A stretch of 64,000 nt of DNA, from the NCBI RefSeq assembly GCF_023715155.1, contig NZ_JAMBNQ010000005.1, forward strand, positions 107,433 to 171,432. The letters are read 5' to 3'. The notes beneath the pieces are model-generated. The model had not been told where the DNA came from, ran no database searches, and was given only the letters and a program-made list of their open reading frames with translations. Positions 1-8,231 of this stretch are shown in pieces (the stretch's first letter is position 1; every line of letters begins with the position of its first letter). Source of the stretch: Neobacillus mesonae (lineage in GTDB: Bacteria; Bacillota; Bacilli; Bacillales; Cytobacillaceae). A program made the position numbers and the translations under genes.

Positions 1-193
1 TGTGGAATTAACTGGAGCTGAATTAATGGTCTATTCCTGCATTGACAGCCAAAATTTAAAGGTTCGTCTTGATTCTCATGCATCTGTAAAATCTGGAGAT
101 ACATTAGGATCTGCCTTAGATTTAAATAAAGCTCACTTCTTTGATATTGATACAGAAGTCAGAATCCGGCCATTTAATGACAATCAATTTTAA
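1..193 (+). CDS. msmX: C-terminal end of an MsmX/UgpC-type sugar ABC transporter ATPase (partial)
   Basis: Only the last 63 or so codons are in the window; the gene begins upstream and the frame is open to the left edge. The tail has the pattern of the TOBE-like C-terminal domain of multi-sugar ABC ATPases: a TGAELMVYS stretch, a KSGDTLG turn, and a final LNKAHFFDIDTEVRI segment that closely resembles the end of B. subtilis MsmX. In the family this domain follows the nucleotide-binding domain and helps regulate or couple the ATPase to several sugar permeases. No Walker motif is visible because that part is outside the window, so the assignment rests on the tail alone. A hairpin terminator follows within 10 bases. 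Confidence 0.7.
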   Translation, partial: VELTGAELMVYSCIDSQNLKVRLDSHASVKSGDTLGSALDLNKAHFFDIDTEVRIRPFNDNQF

Positions 194-200
194 CAGAAAA

Positions 201-234
201 AAGCTCCGCTTTCATGACGGGGCTTATTCTTTTA
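201..234 (+). terminator. Terminator after the MsmX-like gene
   Basis: AAGCTCCG (201-208) pairs with CGGGGCTT (218-225), including two G-T pairs, followed by a T-rich stretch. The gene on the opposite strand ends inside it, so it may serve both directions. Confidence 0.6.
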
Positions 235-466
235 TAAAGATGACTTCATCTTTTTGACATATAGGACAGCGATATAAATGTGCACATTTATGACCAGAAT
301 TATTATCTGGATACCCATCTTCAAGCTTCATCAAATCAATTTCCATGTATGGACTATAATCATCATAATAATCCATCACCTTCCCGCTTTCTATCATTGA
401 ATGACCGCAATTAGAGCAAATTAAGAAAACTTCACGTAAACCATTACATACTGGGCATATCGGCAT
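224..466 (-). CDS. Small zinc-ribbon protein of unknown function
   Basis: An 80-residue protein with three CxxC pairs: CPVC near the N-terminus, CSNC about 10 residues later, and CPIC near the C-terminus, plus an HKCAH segment. This is the layout of a small structural zinc-ribbon protein. The start at 466 is preferred over the ATG at 475 because the AAAGG SD directly abuts the first ATG but lies 9 bases from the second. The middle is acidic and tyrosine-rich (YYDDYSPYMEIDL). It is cytosolic with no membrane segment. I do not recognise a characterised homologue, and the neighbours give no functional hint. Confidence 0.6.
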   Translation of the reverse strand: MPICPVCNGLREVFLICSNCGHSMIESGKVMDYYDDYSPYMEIDLMKLEDGYPDNNSGHKCAHLYRCPICQKDEVIFIKE

Positions 467-551
467 TCTTTTCATCCTTTTATATTGTTTTTCATAGTTT
501 GCGTCACTTTATGATCCCTATGTAATGGAATAAATTACTAAGTAATCTTTC

Positions 552-580
552 GAATAGGAAGTGGTGATTTATCCATAATA
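552..580 (+). promoter_or_regulatory. Probable sigma-G promoter of the SASP gene
   Basis: GAATA at 552-556 fits the sigma-G -35 consensus (GHATR), and CATAATA at 574-580 fits the -10 consensus (CATNNTA), with a 17-base spacer. Transcription would start near 587, giving a leader of about 170 bases that is almost filled by the tandem RNA folds described next. A forespore-specific promoter is what a SASP gene is known to need. Confidence 0.65.
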
Positions 581-606
581 ATGATTACAAACAGCAATTA
601 CATCAG

Positions 607-730
607 TGGATGAAACCAAAACAGGGTTTAAACCGGTGCAACTCCGGTTCATCCAGCCAAACCTTTATACCACGGGTTAGGCCAAAGCGGCAAGGTGTTA
701 AACCAATATGGTGCAATTCCATACTAACCC
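607..730 (+). ncRNA. Tandem structured leader RNA of the SASP gene (two related folds)
   Basis: Unit 1 is closed by TGGATGAA (607-614) with TTCATCCA (648-655) and contains hairpin CCGG (633-636), loop TGCAACT (637-643), CCGG (644-647). Unit 2 is closed by GGGTTAG (674-680) with CTAACCC (724-730) and contains hairpin TATGG (707-711), loop TGCAATT (712-718), CCATA (719-723). Both units also hold CCAAA just after the 5' closing strand (616-620 and 682-686) and a GGT...TTAAACC segment before the hairpin. Stem sequences differ while pairing is kept, and the loops are conserved. I do not recognise it as a known riboswitch class. Confidence 0.6.
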
Positions 731-759
731 CAAACTTATTAAGAGGAGTGTTATACAAC

Positions 760-963
760 ATGGCTAGTAACAACAACTCTAATCAACTTTTAGTACCAGG
801 AGTACAAGAAGCACTTAACCAAATGAAGTACGAGATTGCTCAAGAGTTCGGTGTAAACCTTGGTGCAGACACTACTTCTCGTGCTAACGGATCTGTTGGA
901 GGAGAAATCACTAAGCGTTTAGTATCAATGGCTGAATCTCAACTTGGTGGCTTCCAACGTTAA
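760..963 (+). CDS. Alpha/beta-type small acid-soluble spore protein (SASP)
   Basis: A 67-residue SASP that in this family coats and protects DNA in the dormant spore and supplies amino acids on germination. The N-terminal half ends in [10 protein letters not shown], which contains the conserved EIA(Q/S)EFG region cut by the GPR protease. The C-terminal half has the [18 protein letters not shown] signature of the second conserved helix. The ATG at 760 has an AGAGGAG SD at 743-748; the frame is open upstream to 610, but the upstream part is the structured leader rather than SASP sequence. A sigma-G promoter precedes it and a strong terminator follows. The specific paralogue name cannot be decided from sequence alone. 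Confidence 0.95.
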   Translation: MASNNNSNQLLVPGVQEALNQMKYEIAQEFGVNLGADTTSRANGSVGGEITKRLVSMAESQLGGFQR

Positions 964-1002
964 TAAGCAACCCCTTTTTATAACAAATAAATAATATGGC
1001 CT

Positions 1003-1032
1003 AAGCCCCCTCTCCTTGAGGGGGCTTTCAAT
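1003..1032 (+). terminator. Terminator of the SASP gene
   Basis: AAGCCCCCTC (1003-1012) pairs perfectly with GAGGGGGCTT (1018-1027), with a 5-base loop and T-rich tail. It lies between the convergent SASP and fumC genes. Confidence 0.85.
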
Positions 1033-1045
1033 TTTGGTATATCTT

Positions 1046-2425
1046 TTAGACCATTTTTTCAGGCTGGACCCATTCATCAAACTCAGCTTCTGTTAAGTAA
1101 CCGGTTTTAATTGCTGCTTCCTTCAATGTACTATTTTCTTTAAACGCCAGTTTCGCAATTTCAGCCGCTTTCTCATAACCAATGTGCGGATTTAAAGCTG
1201 TCACAAGCATTAACGACTGTTTTACAAGCTTATCAATCACTTCAATGTTAGCTTCAATTCCAATTGCACAGTTCGTATTAAAGGAACGAATACTGTCAGA
1301 AAGCAGCTGGACAGATTGGATAAAGTTATAAATAATGACTGGTTTAAAGACATTCAATTCAAAATTACCTTGGCTTGCTGCAAAACCAATTGCTGTATCA
1401 TTTCCAAACACTTGACAGACGACCATTGTCAAGGCTTCACTTTGTGTCGGATTTACCTTTCCAGGCATAATAGAGCTTCCCGGTTCATTAGCCGGAATCG
1501 TTAATTCCCCTATTCCGCTTCTTGGACCGCTTGCCAGCCAGCGTACATCATTGGCAATTTTCATTAAATCTGCAGCCAATCCCTTTAAGGCCCCATGAAC
1601 GTGAACGATTTCGTCATGGCTGGTTAAGGCATGAAATTTATTTTTCGAGGAGCGGAATGGATACCCAGTCAGTTTTGCAATCTCTTCGGCCGTTTTTATA
1701 CTAAACTCTGGTCCAGCATTAATCCCCGTCCCGACCGCTGTCCCGCCAATCGCTAAATCTAATAGGTGTCCTGCTGCCTCTTTAATCATGGATTCACTCT
1801 TTTCAAGCATAAACCGCCAGCCGCTAATTTCCTGCCCAAGTGTTAAAGGCGTCGCATCTTGAAGATGTGTTCTTCCAATTTTTACAATCCCAGCAAAAGC
1901 TTTTTCTTTCTCAAGCAATGTATTTCTTAACTCTTCTATTGCTGGCAGCAGATTTTCTACAATTTTTATATAACCGGCAATATGCATAGCGGTTGGAAAA
2001 GTATCATTTGAACTTTGCGACATGTTCACATCATCATTTGGGTGAATCCGTTCATTTACTTTTTGCTCGCTTAGCCAATTGTTTGCCCGGTTTGCGATCA
2101 CCTCATTTACATTCATATTCGCCTGTGTACCGCTTCCGGTCTGCCAGACAGCCAGAGGAAAATGGTCATCATACTTTCTATTTAAAATATCATCACAAAC
2201 ATTTTGAATGGCATCTCTTTTAACCTCATTCAGTTTTCCTAATTGAACATTAACATGGGCTGCAGCCTTTTTTATATAAGTTAATCCATAAATCAGTTCC
2301 AGCGGAATTTTCTCGGCACCTATTTGGAAGTTTTGCTTGCTCCTTTGTGTTTGTGCTCCCCAAAATTTATCAGCAGGTACTTGAACTTCTCCTAGTGTAT
2401 CCTTTTCAACTCTAAAATTTTCCAT
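1046..2425 (-). CDS. fumC: Class II fumarate hydratase
   Basis: A full-length 459-residue class II fumarase that interconverts fumarate and L-malate in the TCA cycle; the family is a cytosolic homotetramer without an iron-sulfur cluster. The three superfamily blocks are present: [13 protein letters not shown] around residue 97, [11 protein letters not shown] around 185, and the signature [13 protein letters not shown] around 315, which includes the mobile loop with the catalytic serine. The N-terminus ([17 protein letters not shown]) is typical. GGAGGG lies 6 bases before the ATG. No close same-strand partner; it faces the SASP gene. Confidence 0.97.
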   Translation of the reverse strand: MENFRVEKDTLGEVQVPADKFWGAQTQRSKQNFQIGAEKIPLELIYGLTYIKKAAAHVNVQLGKLNEVKRDAIQNVCDDILNRKYDDHFPLAVWQTGSGTQANMNVNEVIANRANNWLSEQKVNERIHPNDDVNMSQSSNDTFPTAMHIAGYIKIVENLLPAIEELRNTLLEKEKAFAGIVKIGRTHLQDATPLTLGQEISGWRFMLEKSESMIKEAAGHLLDLAIGGTAVGTGINAGPEFSIKTAEEIAKLTGYPFRSSKNKFHALTSHDEIVHVHGALKGLAADLMKIANDVRWLASGPRSGIGELTIPANEPGSSIMPGKVNPTQSEALTMVVCQVFGNDTAIGFAASQGNFELNVFKPVIIYNFIQSVQLLSDSIRSFNTNCAIGIEANIEVIDKLVKQSLMLVTALNPHIGYEKAAEIAKLAFKENSTLKEAAIKTGYLTEAEFDEWVQPEKMV

Positions 2426-2490
2426 AAATAACCCTCCATTTCTTACCCTCCATTATATATACCCAATTTTAACCACTTTATTAAAATTTT

Positions 2491-2527
2491 AAAAAAAGAA
2501 AAAGCCGCAGACCTTTGCCTGCAGCTT
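2491..2527 (-). terminator. Minus-strand terminator after the 28-codon peptide gene
   Basis: AAGCCGCAG (2502-2510) pairs with CTGCAGCTT (2519-2527) with one mismatch. The A-run at 2491-2501 gives the U-tract on the minus strand. The hairpin overlaps the stop codon of the small gene at 2526-2612, which suggests that gene is really transcribed. Confidence 0.65.
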
Positions 2528-2612
2528 AACGTGATGAGAAAAGTGTATACCCGATATAATAAGATAGAACTAATACACTTCCAATGGCCAGCACAATTGA
2601 ATAATCCGTCAT
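2526..2612 (-). CDS. 28-residue single-span membrane peptide
   Basis: Translating 2612 to 2526 gives a peptide starting MTDYSIVLAIGSVLVLSY and ending YTLFSSR. It has a short polar N-terminus, one hydrophobic stretch of about 19 residues, and a positively charged end, so it should insert as a single membrane helix. A GGGGTGGG SD lies about 4 bases before the ATG. The stop codon sits in the terminator hairpin, so the unit looks like a complete monocistronic gene. Function is unknown. It fits the general class of tiny membrane peptides found in Bacillus, many of them spore or stress related, but I cannot name a homologue. Confidence 0.5.
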   Translation of the reverse strand: MTDYSIVLAIGSVLVLSYYIGYTLFSSR

Positions 2613-2783
2613 TTTGCCCACCCCATAAGATTAATGTTAAACACTTTTAACCTTATCATGGGATAGGCTTTTTTTAAGTGATAAAAATTACACTTCTGCA
2701 TTTAGATAGTGAAGTTTTTGTGAACTTTTTGGAAGAGTTTCTCAGAACTTCTTTTGCTCTATTTCAACAATTAATTTAAGTTT

Positions 2784-3098
2784 TTATTCTACCCAGACGG
2801 CTGTTCCGTAAGCGATAATTTCGGAGGCCCCCTGCATTACGGAGCTAGATTGCAGTCTCATCCCCACTATAGCATTGGCACCTGCATTCTCTGCTTCCTC
2901 CATCATTCTTTCAATTGCTTTCTCTCTGGCATCATTCAGCATATCTGTATATTCTTTGATCTCTCCGCCAACAATGGTCTTCAACCCTGCCATAAAATCC
3001 TTGCCAATATGCTTTGATTGAACCGTGCTGCCTTTTACCATGCCAATCACATCTTTAATTTCTTTCCCTGAAATCGAATCTGTTGTTACAAGAATCAT
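2784..3098 (-). CDS. YbjQ/UPF0145 family protein
   Basis: A 104-residue cytosolic protein of the YbjQ (UPF0145) family, which forms compact pentameric rings and has no firmly established function; some members are called heavy-metal-binding. Typical segments are MILVTTDSISGKEI at the N-terminus, DAREKAIERMMEEA in the middle helix and GANAIVGMRLQSS near the end. The ATG at 3098 is chosen because GAGGGG (3107-3112) lies 8 bases upstream; the GTG at 3107 overlaps that SD. It stands alone, with no operon partner visible. Confidence 0.85.
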   Translation of the reverse strand: MILVTTDSISGKEIKDVIGMVKGSTVQSKHIGKDFMAGLKTIVGGEIKEYTDMLNDAREKAIERMMEEAENAGANAIVGMRLQSSSVMQGASEIIAYGTAVWVE

Positions 3099-3254
3099 TT
3101 CTAACACCCCTCTGCCTCGTTTGATACTATTTTACTAAGTATCCGTCCGGTTTAATATCTCTTTTTTTGAAATGTTAAAAAATATCTTTTTTAAGCCATG
3201 CCATTGTAATAAAATGAATGTAGGATTTCATCATTTAAAGGAAGGTGATAACTT

Positions 3255-4169
3255 TTGCCCCATGTTAGAAAACAAAGGAATATTCCAAAAGACTTATTGG
3301 TTCTGCGTCATTTAAACTGTCGAATGAAACTATTGGACCAGGATAAGAAACACTACTTTAGCGGTGAAAAAGGTTTGGAAGGAGAACTCAAATTTGATCA
3401 ATTAACAGAAAACCTGCACAGTGAATGTATCATTATTAATGGGTTGCTGTTAAAGGTCGACAACAACTTTTTTCAAATTGACACCTTGATCATTTTTCAA
3501 AAAGCCATTTATCTGATTGATGTTAAAAATTATGAAGGAGATTATCAATTTGATGCCAAGCATCTTCAGCATATTAAATCTGAAAAAATCATAAAAGATC
3601 CGTTTATTCAACTGCAGCGATGTGAAACACTGCTTCACCAATTACTCCAACAGCTGGGATTCCACTACCAAGTTGAGTCATATCTCGTGTACATAAACCC
3701 CGAGTTTACCTTGTATCAAGCTCCACAAAACCCGTCGGTTATTTTTCCTACACAAATAAAATCATTTTTTAAGAAATTAAATACAGTTCCCTCGAAGTTA
3801 ACAAACGGACATGAAAATCTGGCAGATTTATTAATTTCGATGGATTTAGGGGATTATCCCTTCCCGCAGCTTCCTGTCTATAAATATGAGCAGCTAGATA
3901 AGAGAATTATTTGTCCTTGTTGCTGGGGGGTTATGTTTGCCGAAAATGATATGAAACTGAAGTGTGATAAATGTGGATTTGAGGAAAATGTGGATAAGGC
4001 AGTTTTGCGATGTGTAAAGGAATTTAAGATATTATTTCCGGATTGGAAAATCACAACTAATATAATTTTTGAGTGGTGCAGTATTGTTAGATCTAAAAGA
4101 ACAATTAGGAGAATCCTGCAAAAATATTATCAACCTTGCGGGCAAGGTAAACATTGTTACTATATATGA
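3255..4169 (+). CDS. NERD domain protein with C-terminal zinc ribbon
   Basis: A 304-residue protein. The N-terminal half is a nuclease-related (NERD) domain: a GEKGLEGELKFDQL helix near residue 35, a QIDTLIIF strand near 75 carrying the conserved acidic residue, and an IYLIDVKNYEGDY motif near 88 matching the D-x-K restriction-endonuclease-like core. The C-terminal part carries CPCC and CDKCG pairs (about residues 219-242), probably a zinc ribbon, then a basic tail. Known family biology suggests a nuclease fold, but no substrate is established. The TTG start at 3255 is supported by a GGAAGGTG SD 7 bases upstream; the next ATG is 23 codons in. Confidence 0.8.
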   Translation: MPHVRKQRNIPKDLLVLRHLNCRMKLLDQDKKHYFSGEKGLEGELKFDQLTENLHSECIIINGLLLKVDNNFFQIDTLIIFQKAIYLIDVKNYEGDYQFDAKHLQHIKSEKIIKDPFIQLQRCETLLHQLLQQLGFHYQVESYLVYINPEFTLYQAPQNPSVIFPTQIKSFFKKLNTVPSKLTNGHENLADLLISMDLGDYPFPQLPVYKYEQLDKRIICPCCWGVMFAENDMKLKCDKCGFEENVDKAVLRCVKEFKILFPDWKITTNIIFEWCSIVRSKRTIRRILQKYYQPCGQGKHCYYI

Positions 4170-4176
4170 ATGATTA

Positions 4177-5076
4177 GGACGCGCTCGAGATGAGTTTTTC
4201 CTTTTTCGCGTACTTAGAGCCTCTCTTAGTGCGCGTTTTCCCTTTTTTCCTTTTCCAGCGCGCTCTTTGAACTCCTCTTAGGACGCGCTCGAGATGAGTT
4301 TTTCCTTTTTCGCGTACTTTGAGCCTCTCTTGGTGCGCGTTTTCCCTTTTTTCCTCTTCCAGCGCGCTCTTTGAACTCCTCTTAGGACGCGCCGGAGATG
4401 GGTTTTTCCTTTATCGCGTACTTTGAGCCTCTCTTGGTGCGCGTTTCCCCTTTTTTCCTTTTCCAGCGCGCTCTTTGAACTCCTCTTAGGACGCGCCGGA
4501 GATGGGTTTTTCCTTCATCGCGTACTTTGAGCCTCTCTTAGTGCGCGTTTTCCCTTTTTTCCTTTTCCAGCGCGCTCTTTGAACTCCTCTTAGGACGCGC
4601 TCGAGATGATTTTTTCCTTTATTGCGTACTTTGAGCCTCTCTTAGTGCGCGTTTTCCCTTTTTTCCTTTTCAGGCGCGCTCTTTGAACTCCTCTTAGGAC
4701 GCGCTCGAGATGAGTTTTTCCTTTATCGCGTCCTTTAAGCCTCTCTTAGTGCGCGTTTTCCCTTTTTTCCTTTTCAGGCGCGCTCTTTGAACTCCTCTTA
4801 GGACGCGCCGGAGATGTTTTTTTCCTTTATCGCGTACTTTGAGCCTCTCTTAGTGCGCGTTTTCCCTTTTTTCCTTATCCAGCGCGCTCTTTGAACTCCT
4901 CTTAGGACGCGCTCGAGATGATTTTTTCCTTTATCGCGTCCTTTAAGCCTCTCTTAGTGCGCGTTTTCCCTTTTTTCCTTTTTTCCTTTTCCAGCGCGCT
5001 CTTTGAACTCCTCTTGGGACGCGCTCGAGTTGGGTTTTTCCTTCATCGCGTACTTTGAGCCTTTCTTAGTGCGCAT
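4177..5076. repeat. Array of eight 104-bp tandem repeats plus a partial ninth
   Basis: Units begin with GGACGCG at 4177, 4281, 4385, 4489, 4593, 4697, 4801 and 4905, and a truncated copy begins at 5017. The period is exactly 104 bp except the eighth unit, which is 112 bp through duplication of an 8-bp TTTTTTCC-type block. Each unit is two diverged 52-bp halves: the first ends CTTTGAGCCTCTCTTA and the second ends CTTTGAACTCCTCTTA. The array is rich in GCGC/CGCG on a T-rich strand. It fills the space between the convergent NERD and penicillin-binding-protein genes. No transposase or cas gene lies next to it. Confidence 0.95.
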
Positions 5077-5205
5077 TGGTGATGGTATACACTTAATCAT
5101 TCGTACCATCAACAGCCTTGACCCTTACATTCTATATATTTTTTTCCTATTGTCACGAAGCATAAAACATTATTTAGATATAGACTGTTTTAATTTTAAA
5201 ACTAG

Positions 5206-7287
5206 TTACTCATCACGCCCATGTCCATGGCCCTTCCCCTTATTCTTTTCCTTTTCCTTCCCTTTCCCCTTATCTTTCTCCAGCTTTTTCTTCAGATTTT
5301 CCTTTTGTTTATTCCATTTTTCTTCCCACTTATGAATTTCGTTATTAAAGTTTTGTTGGAAGTTTTCATAGATTTTTTCTTTTTCTCTTTTTTCAGCTAA
5401 TGGAGCGATATGGGGAACGTTGAAGCTTTGGACTGGTAAGTTTTTTAAGGCCTCACTCATCGCTTCGCGGAATACCACGGATGCTCCTGTACCGCTGGCA
5501 GGTGTTATATAATGTTTGGCATCTGTTTTGTCATAGCCTACCCAAAATGCACCAACTAGCTGCGGGGTATAGCCGACAAACCACTGGTCCTTCAATCCAT
5601 TGATTCCTTCAATTGGTACTTGGGTGGAACCCGTTTTTCCGGCTGTTTCACGTCCAGGGATTTGCGCTGCTTTTCCGGTTCCATCCTCCACTACACCAAG
5701 AAGCATTGTTGTCATGTCATCGGAAACCGCCTTTGTGGTGACTCGCATGCCTTTTCCCTTCCACTCCGCGACAACATTTCCGTTAGCATCTACAATTTTT
5801 TTAATAACATGTGATTCATACCGAATACCTTTGTTTGGAAAAACTGAAAAAGCTTCAGCCATATCAATTGGAGCGATTCCTTTATGCAAGCCCCCCAATG
5901 CAACAGCTAAATTCCGATCTTCTTGATCTAAAGAAATGCCAAAGCGTTTCACGGCGTCTAACCCTTTTTCAAGTCCAATTTCATTTAGGAGCCAGACGGC
6001 AGAGACATTTTTTGATTCTTTTACAGCCTCATACATTGGCACTTCTCCCTCATATTGAAAATCATAGTTATCAGGCTGATAATTGCCAAAGCTCATCTTC
6101 TCATCTTTTAGCATGTCGGTAATTTTCCATCCTTCTTCAAGTGCAGGAGTATAGACCGCCAGCGGCTTAAAAGAGGAGCCTGGCTGTGCTGTTAACTGTG
6201 TTGCACGGTTATAGCCTCTAAAGGTATGTTTACCGCGCCCGCCGACGAGAGCTCTAACCCCGCCGGTCTTAGGATCAAGTAAAATCCCCCCGCTCTGAAC
6301 GAGTTTATCACTTCCCGCCGGAAACAATTCGTCCCGTTGATAAGTGTCTTCCATAGCTGTCTGCATGTGCGGGTCTAGTTCTGTATAAATTTTAAAACCG
6401 CCTGTCAGCAGTTCATCCTGAGTAAAACCATACTTGTTGATGGCTTCAGCTAAGACTTGGTCGACATAATATGGATATTTCCCGCGAAATGGGTCACTGC
6501 CCTTATCATTTAAGAGCATTTCATCATGTTTTGCTTTTTCATATTGATTTTCCGAAATGTACCCTTGCTCTTTCATTTGCATCAGGACAACATTCCGTCT
6601 TGCCATTGCTTTTTCCATATGATCATAAGGATTTAGAGCAGACGGTGCTTTAATCAGTCCGGCAAGCATTGCTGATTCACTTAGCGTGAGATTCTTCACA
6701 TCTTTGGCGAAATATTTGCCGGCAGCTTCTTTTATTCCCCATGCCCCATCTCCAAAGTAAATTTGGTTTAAGTACATTTGCAGAATTTCCTGTTTGGTAT
6801 ATTCCCGGTCCACAGCCAAAGCCAAAAATACTTCTTCAAATTTTCTTCTCAATGTTTTTTGCGGTGTTAACAGTGTGTTTTTGATTAATTGCTGGGTGAT
6901 AGTGCTGCCGCCCTCTGCCATTTCACCCGCTTTTAAGTCACGAACGAGAGCCCTTGATGTACCAATAATATCCACACCATTGTGGTGATAAAACCGTTTA
7001 TCCTCAATTGCCACGACTGCGTTTTTAAGTGAATCCGGGACTACGCTGATTGGAACACCCTCATTCTTATTGGCTGATACTTTACTTGCTACTTTCCCGT
7101 TCAAGTCGTAAAAAACAGTTGGCTGGGGTATTTCATTTTTCAGCCCTGAAATATCTGCATCTTTTGAAAAATAATATAGTAATCCAAAAAAACCTAATAT
7201 TATGATTAGTATTAATAACAGTATGACCTGAATGAAATGATTTTTTCGTAATGCTTTAAACATACTGCCTATTGCCTGCTTATTCAT
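5206..7287 (-). CDS. Class A penicillin-binding protein (PBP1/2c-like glycosyltransferase-transpeptidase)
   Basis: A 693-residue bifunctional peptidoglycan synthase. A single N-terminal membrane anchor (about residues 17-41) precedes the GT51 glycosyltransferase domain, with the EDKRFYHHNG motif near 95 and GGSTITQQLIKN near 126. The transpeptidase domain shows the SxxK serine in QPGSSFKPL (about residue 368), SKN as the SxN motif and AGKTGSTQ as the KTG box. The last 60 or so residues are a highly charged Lys/Glu coiled-coil-like tail ending in GKGHGHGRDE. Overall it resembles B. subtilis PbpF (PBP2c), which contributes to spore wall synthesis, but the paralogue is not certain. AGGAGG precedes the ATG. 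Confidence 0.93.
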   Translation of the reverse strand: MNKQAIGSMFKALRKNHFIQVILLLILIIILGFFGLLYYFSKDADISGLKNEIPQPTVFYDLNGKVASKVSANKNEGVPISVVPDSLKNAVVAIEDKRFYHHNGVDIIGTSRALVRDLKAGEMAEGGSTITQQLIKNTLLTPQKTLRRKFEEVFLALAVDREYTKQEILQMYLNQIYFGDGAWGIKEAAGKYFAKDVKNLTLSESAMLAGLIKAPSALNPYDHMEKAMARRNVVLMQMKEQGYISENQYEKAKHDEMLLNDKGSDPFRGKYPYYVDQVLAEAINKYGFTQDELLTGGFKIYTELDPHMQTAMEDTYQRDELFPAGSDKLVQSGGILLDPKTGGVRALVGGRGKHTFRGYNRATQLTAQPGSSFKPLAVYTPALEEGWKITDMLKDEKMSFGNYQPDNYDFQYEGEVPMYEAVKESKNVSAVWLLNEIGLEKGLDAVKRFGISLDQEDRNLAVALGGLHKGIAPIDMAEAFSVFPNKGIRYESHVIKKIVDANGNVVAEWKGKGMRVTTKAVSDDMTTMLLGVVEDGTGKAAQIPGRETAGKTGSTQVPIEGINGLKDQWFVGYTPQLVGAFWVGYDKTDAKHYITPASGTGASVVFREAMSEALKNLPVQSFNVPHIAPLAEKREKEKIYENFQQNFNNEIHKWEEKWNKQKENLKKKLEKDKGKGKEKEKNKGKGHGHGRDE

Positions 7288-7387
7288 AGTGCCTCCTAGA
7301 AGTCTTGTTCATTAATGTAAGCACGTATAATTTTCGATCATTTGCTCACTTTTATGACGGTACCAGCGGAAAAGAAAAAAGACGGGA

Positions 7388-7855
7388 TTAACCCGCCCCT
7401 TCTTTACCTTGTGTTAATTCTTTAAATCTCAGCCTTGATTGTTGTTCATCCAGACTGCTAAAAATCCGAAAGTTTTGTTCATCCAATATTCGAAAATGCT
7501 TGCTTAATATATTTTGCTGCAGGATGAATCCCTTTTTCTTCACCAGAACCTTCCACCAAACGCGGCCGCCGAGCGTTTTGGATTTACGAAAATCAATCCC
7601 TTCTCTGGCTACCGTTTCAATTACTTCAAGAGGTTCGCTGCCGAAGAGAAATTGAACCGTTTCTGCTTCCCTAAAAAGAGCACAAATTGCCACAACGGTG
7701 GACCAATTGGCAAGTACTCTTCCTTTTTCAATTTGAACAAGAGTTTTTTTAGATACGCCAATAATTTCAGCCATTTTATCCTGTGTATAACCAGCCTCTG
7801 TCCGAATTAGCCGAAGTTTATCAGAAACCTGTTGGATGATATCATCCCTGTTCAT
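7388..7855 (-). CDS. XRE-family transcriptional regulator
   Basis: A 155-residue protein with an N-terminal helix-turn-helix (about residues 9-63). Recognition-helix features are YTQDKMAEIIGVSKKTLVQIEKGR, which should place it among Cro/C1-type DNA-binding proteins. The C-terminal 80 residues (WWKVLVKKKGFILQQN onward) do not match any domain I recognise and may be a dimerisation or effector region. GGAAGGG lies 6 bases before the ATG. The target is unknown; the divergent gene direction and adjacent mobile element give no firm clue. Confidence 0.85.
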   Translation of the reverse strand: MNRDDIIQQVSDKLRLIRTEAGYTQDKMAEIIGVSKKTLVQIEKGRVLANWSTVVAICALFREAETVQFLFGSEPLEVIETVAREGIDFRKSKTLGGRVWWKVLVKKKGFILQQNILSKHFRILDEQNFRIFSSLDEQQSRLRFKELTQGKEGAG

Positions 7856-7920
7856 TTAAGACCCTTCCTTCAAGTAGCATCTAGTGTAATTTTACACAAT
7901 CCATCCCATTTTTAAAAGTA

Positions 7921-8224
7921 GGCTATGTTAAACTCGGCTGATGATTTTCGCTCCACATGGAAGTCTTCGTCAGTATGGGCATCGCACGCCTAAAAGCGAT
8001 AGCTTTTAGAAGGAGGCACAAGCGGTTCGCGGGTGTTCCGTGAAGCCTCGGCGCTAACGCCTGCGGGGTCTCCCCTGGCACGTACTCCCGCAGGACTGAA
8101 TTGACATCTTTGAATCCGCCCACGCACGAAGGAAATGCGTGCTTTAGCATTTACGAGGAATCTTCGTGCCTTCCGCTGCAATCAACAGGGTTATAAAAAG
8201 TCAACACCACACTTTAACAAAGCC
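7921..8224. mobile_element. 304-bp MITE-like element with 14-bp terminal inverted repeats and 8-bp target duplication
   Basis: The left end GGCTATGTTAAACT (7921-7934) and the inverted right end (8211-8224, reading GGCTTTGTTAAAGT on the other strand) match at 12 of 14 positions. The flanks carry a perfect direct repeat TAAAAGTA (7913-7920 and 8225-8232). Internally there are hairpins CTAAAAGC/GCTTTTAG (7990-7997/8002-8009) and GCACGAAG/CTTCGTGC (8124-8131/8162-8169), the latter enclosing AAATGC/GCATTT. It has no transposase-length reading frame, and it is more GC-rich than its surroundings. ISL3 and IS1595 families are both known for 8-bp duplications, so either could supply the transposase. 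Confidence 0.8.
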
Positions 8225-8231
8225 TAAAAGT

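Noticed and set aside
601..730. Resemblance of the GGTGCAAYTCC hairpins to the core of a cobalamin riboswitch
   Set aside because: The short match is to one conserved hairpin only. The B12 box and the remaining conserved core are absent, the motif is present twice, and a SASP gene is not a B12-related target.
4177..5076. CRISPR or coding repeat (open frame 5003-5335)
   Set aside because: The 104-bp units contain no unique spacers, and the frame is low-complexity, crosses the repeat and the reverse complement of the penicillin-binding-protein tail, and has no SD.
5081..5110. Inverted repeat GATGGTA...TACCATC as a terminator
   Set aside because: Stem is short, loop long, and there is no U-tract; no function assigned.
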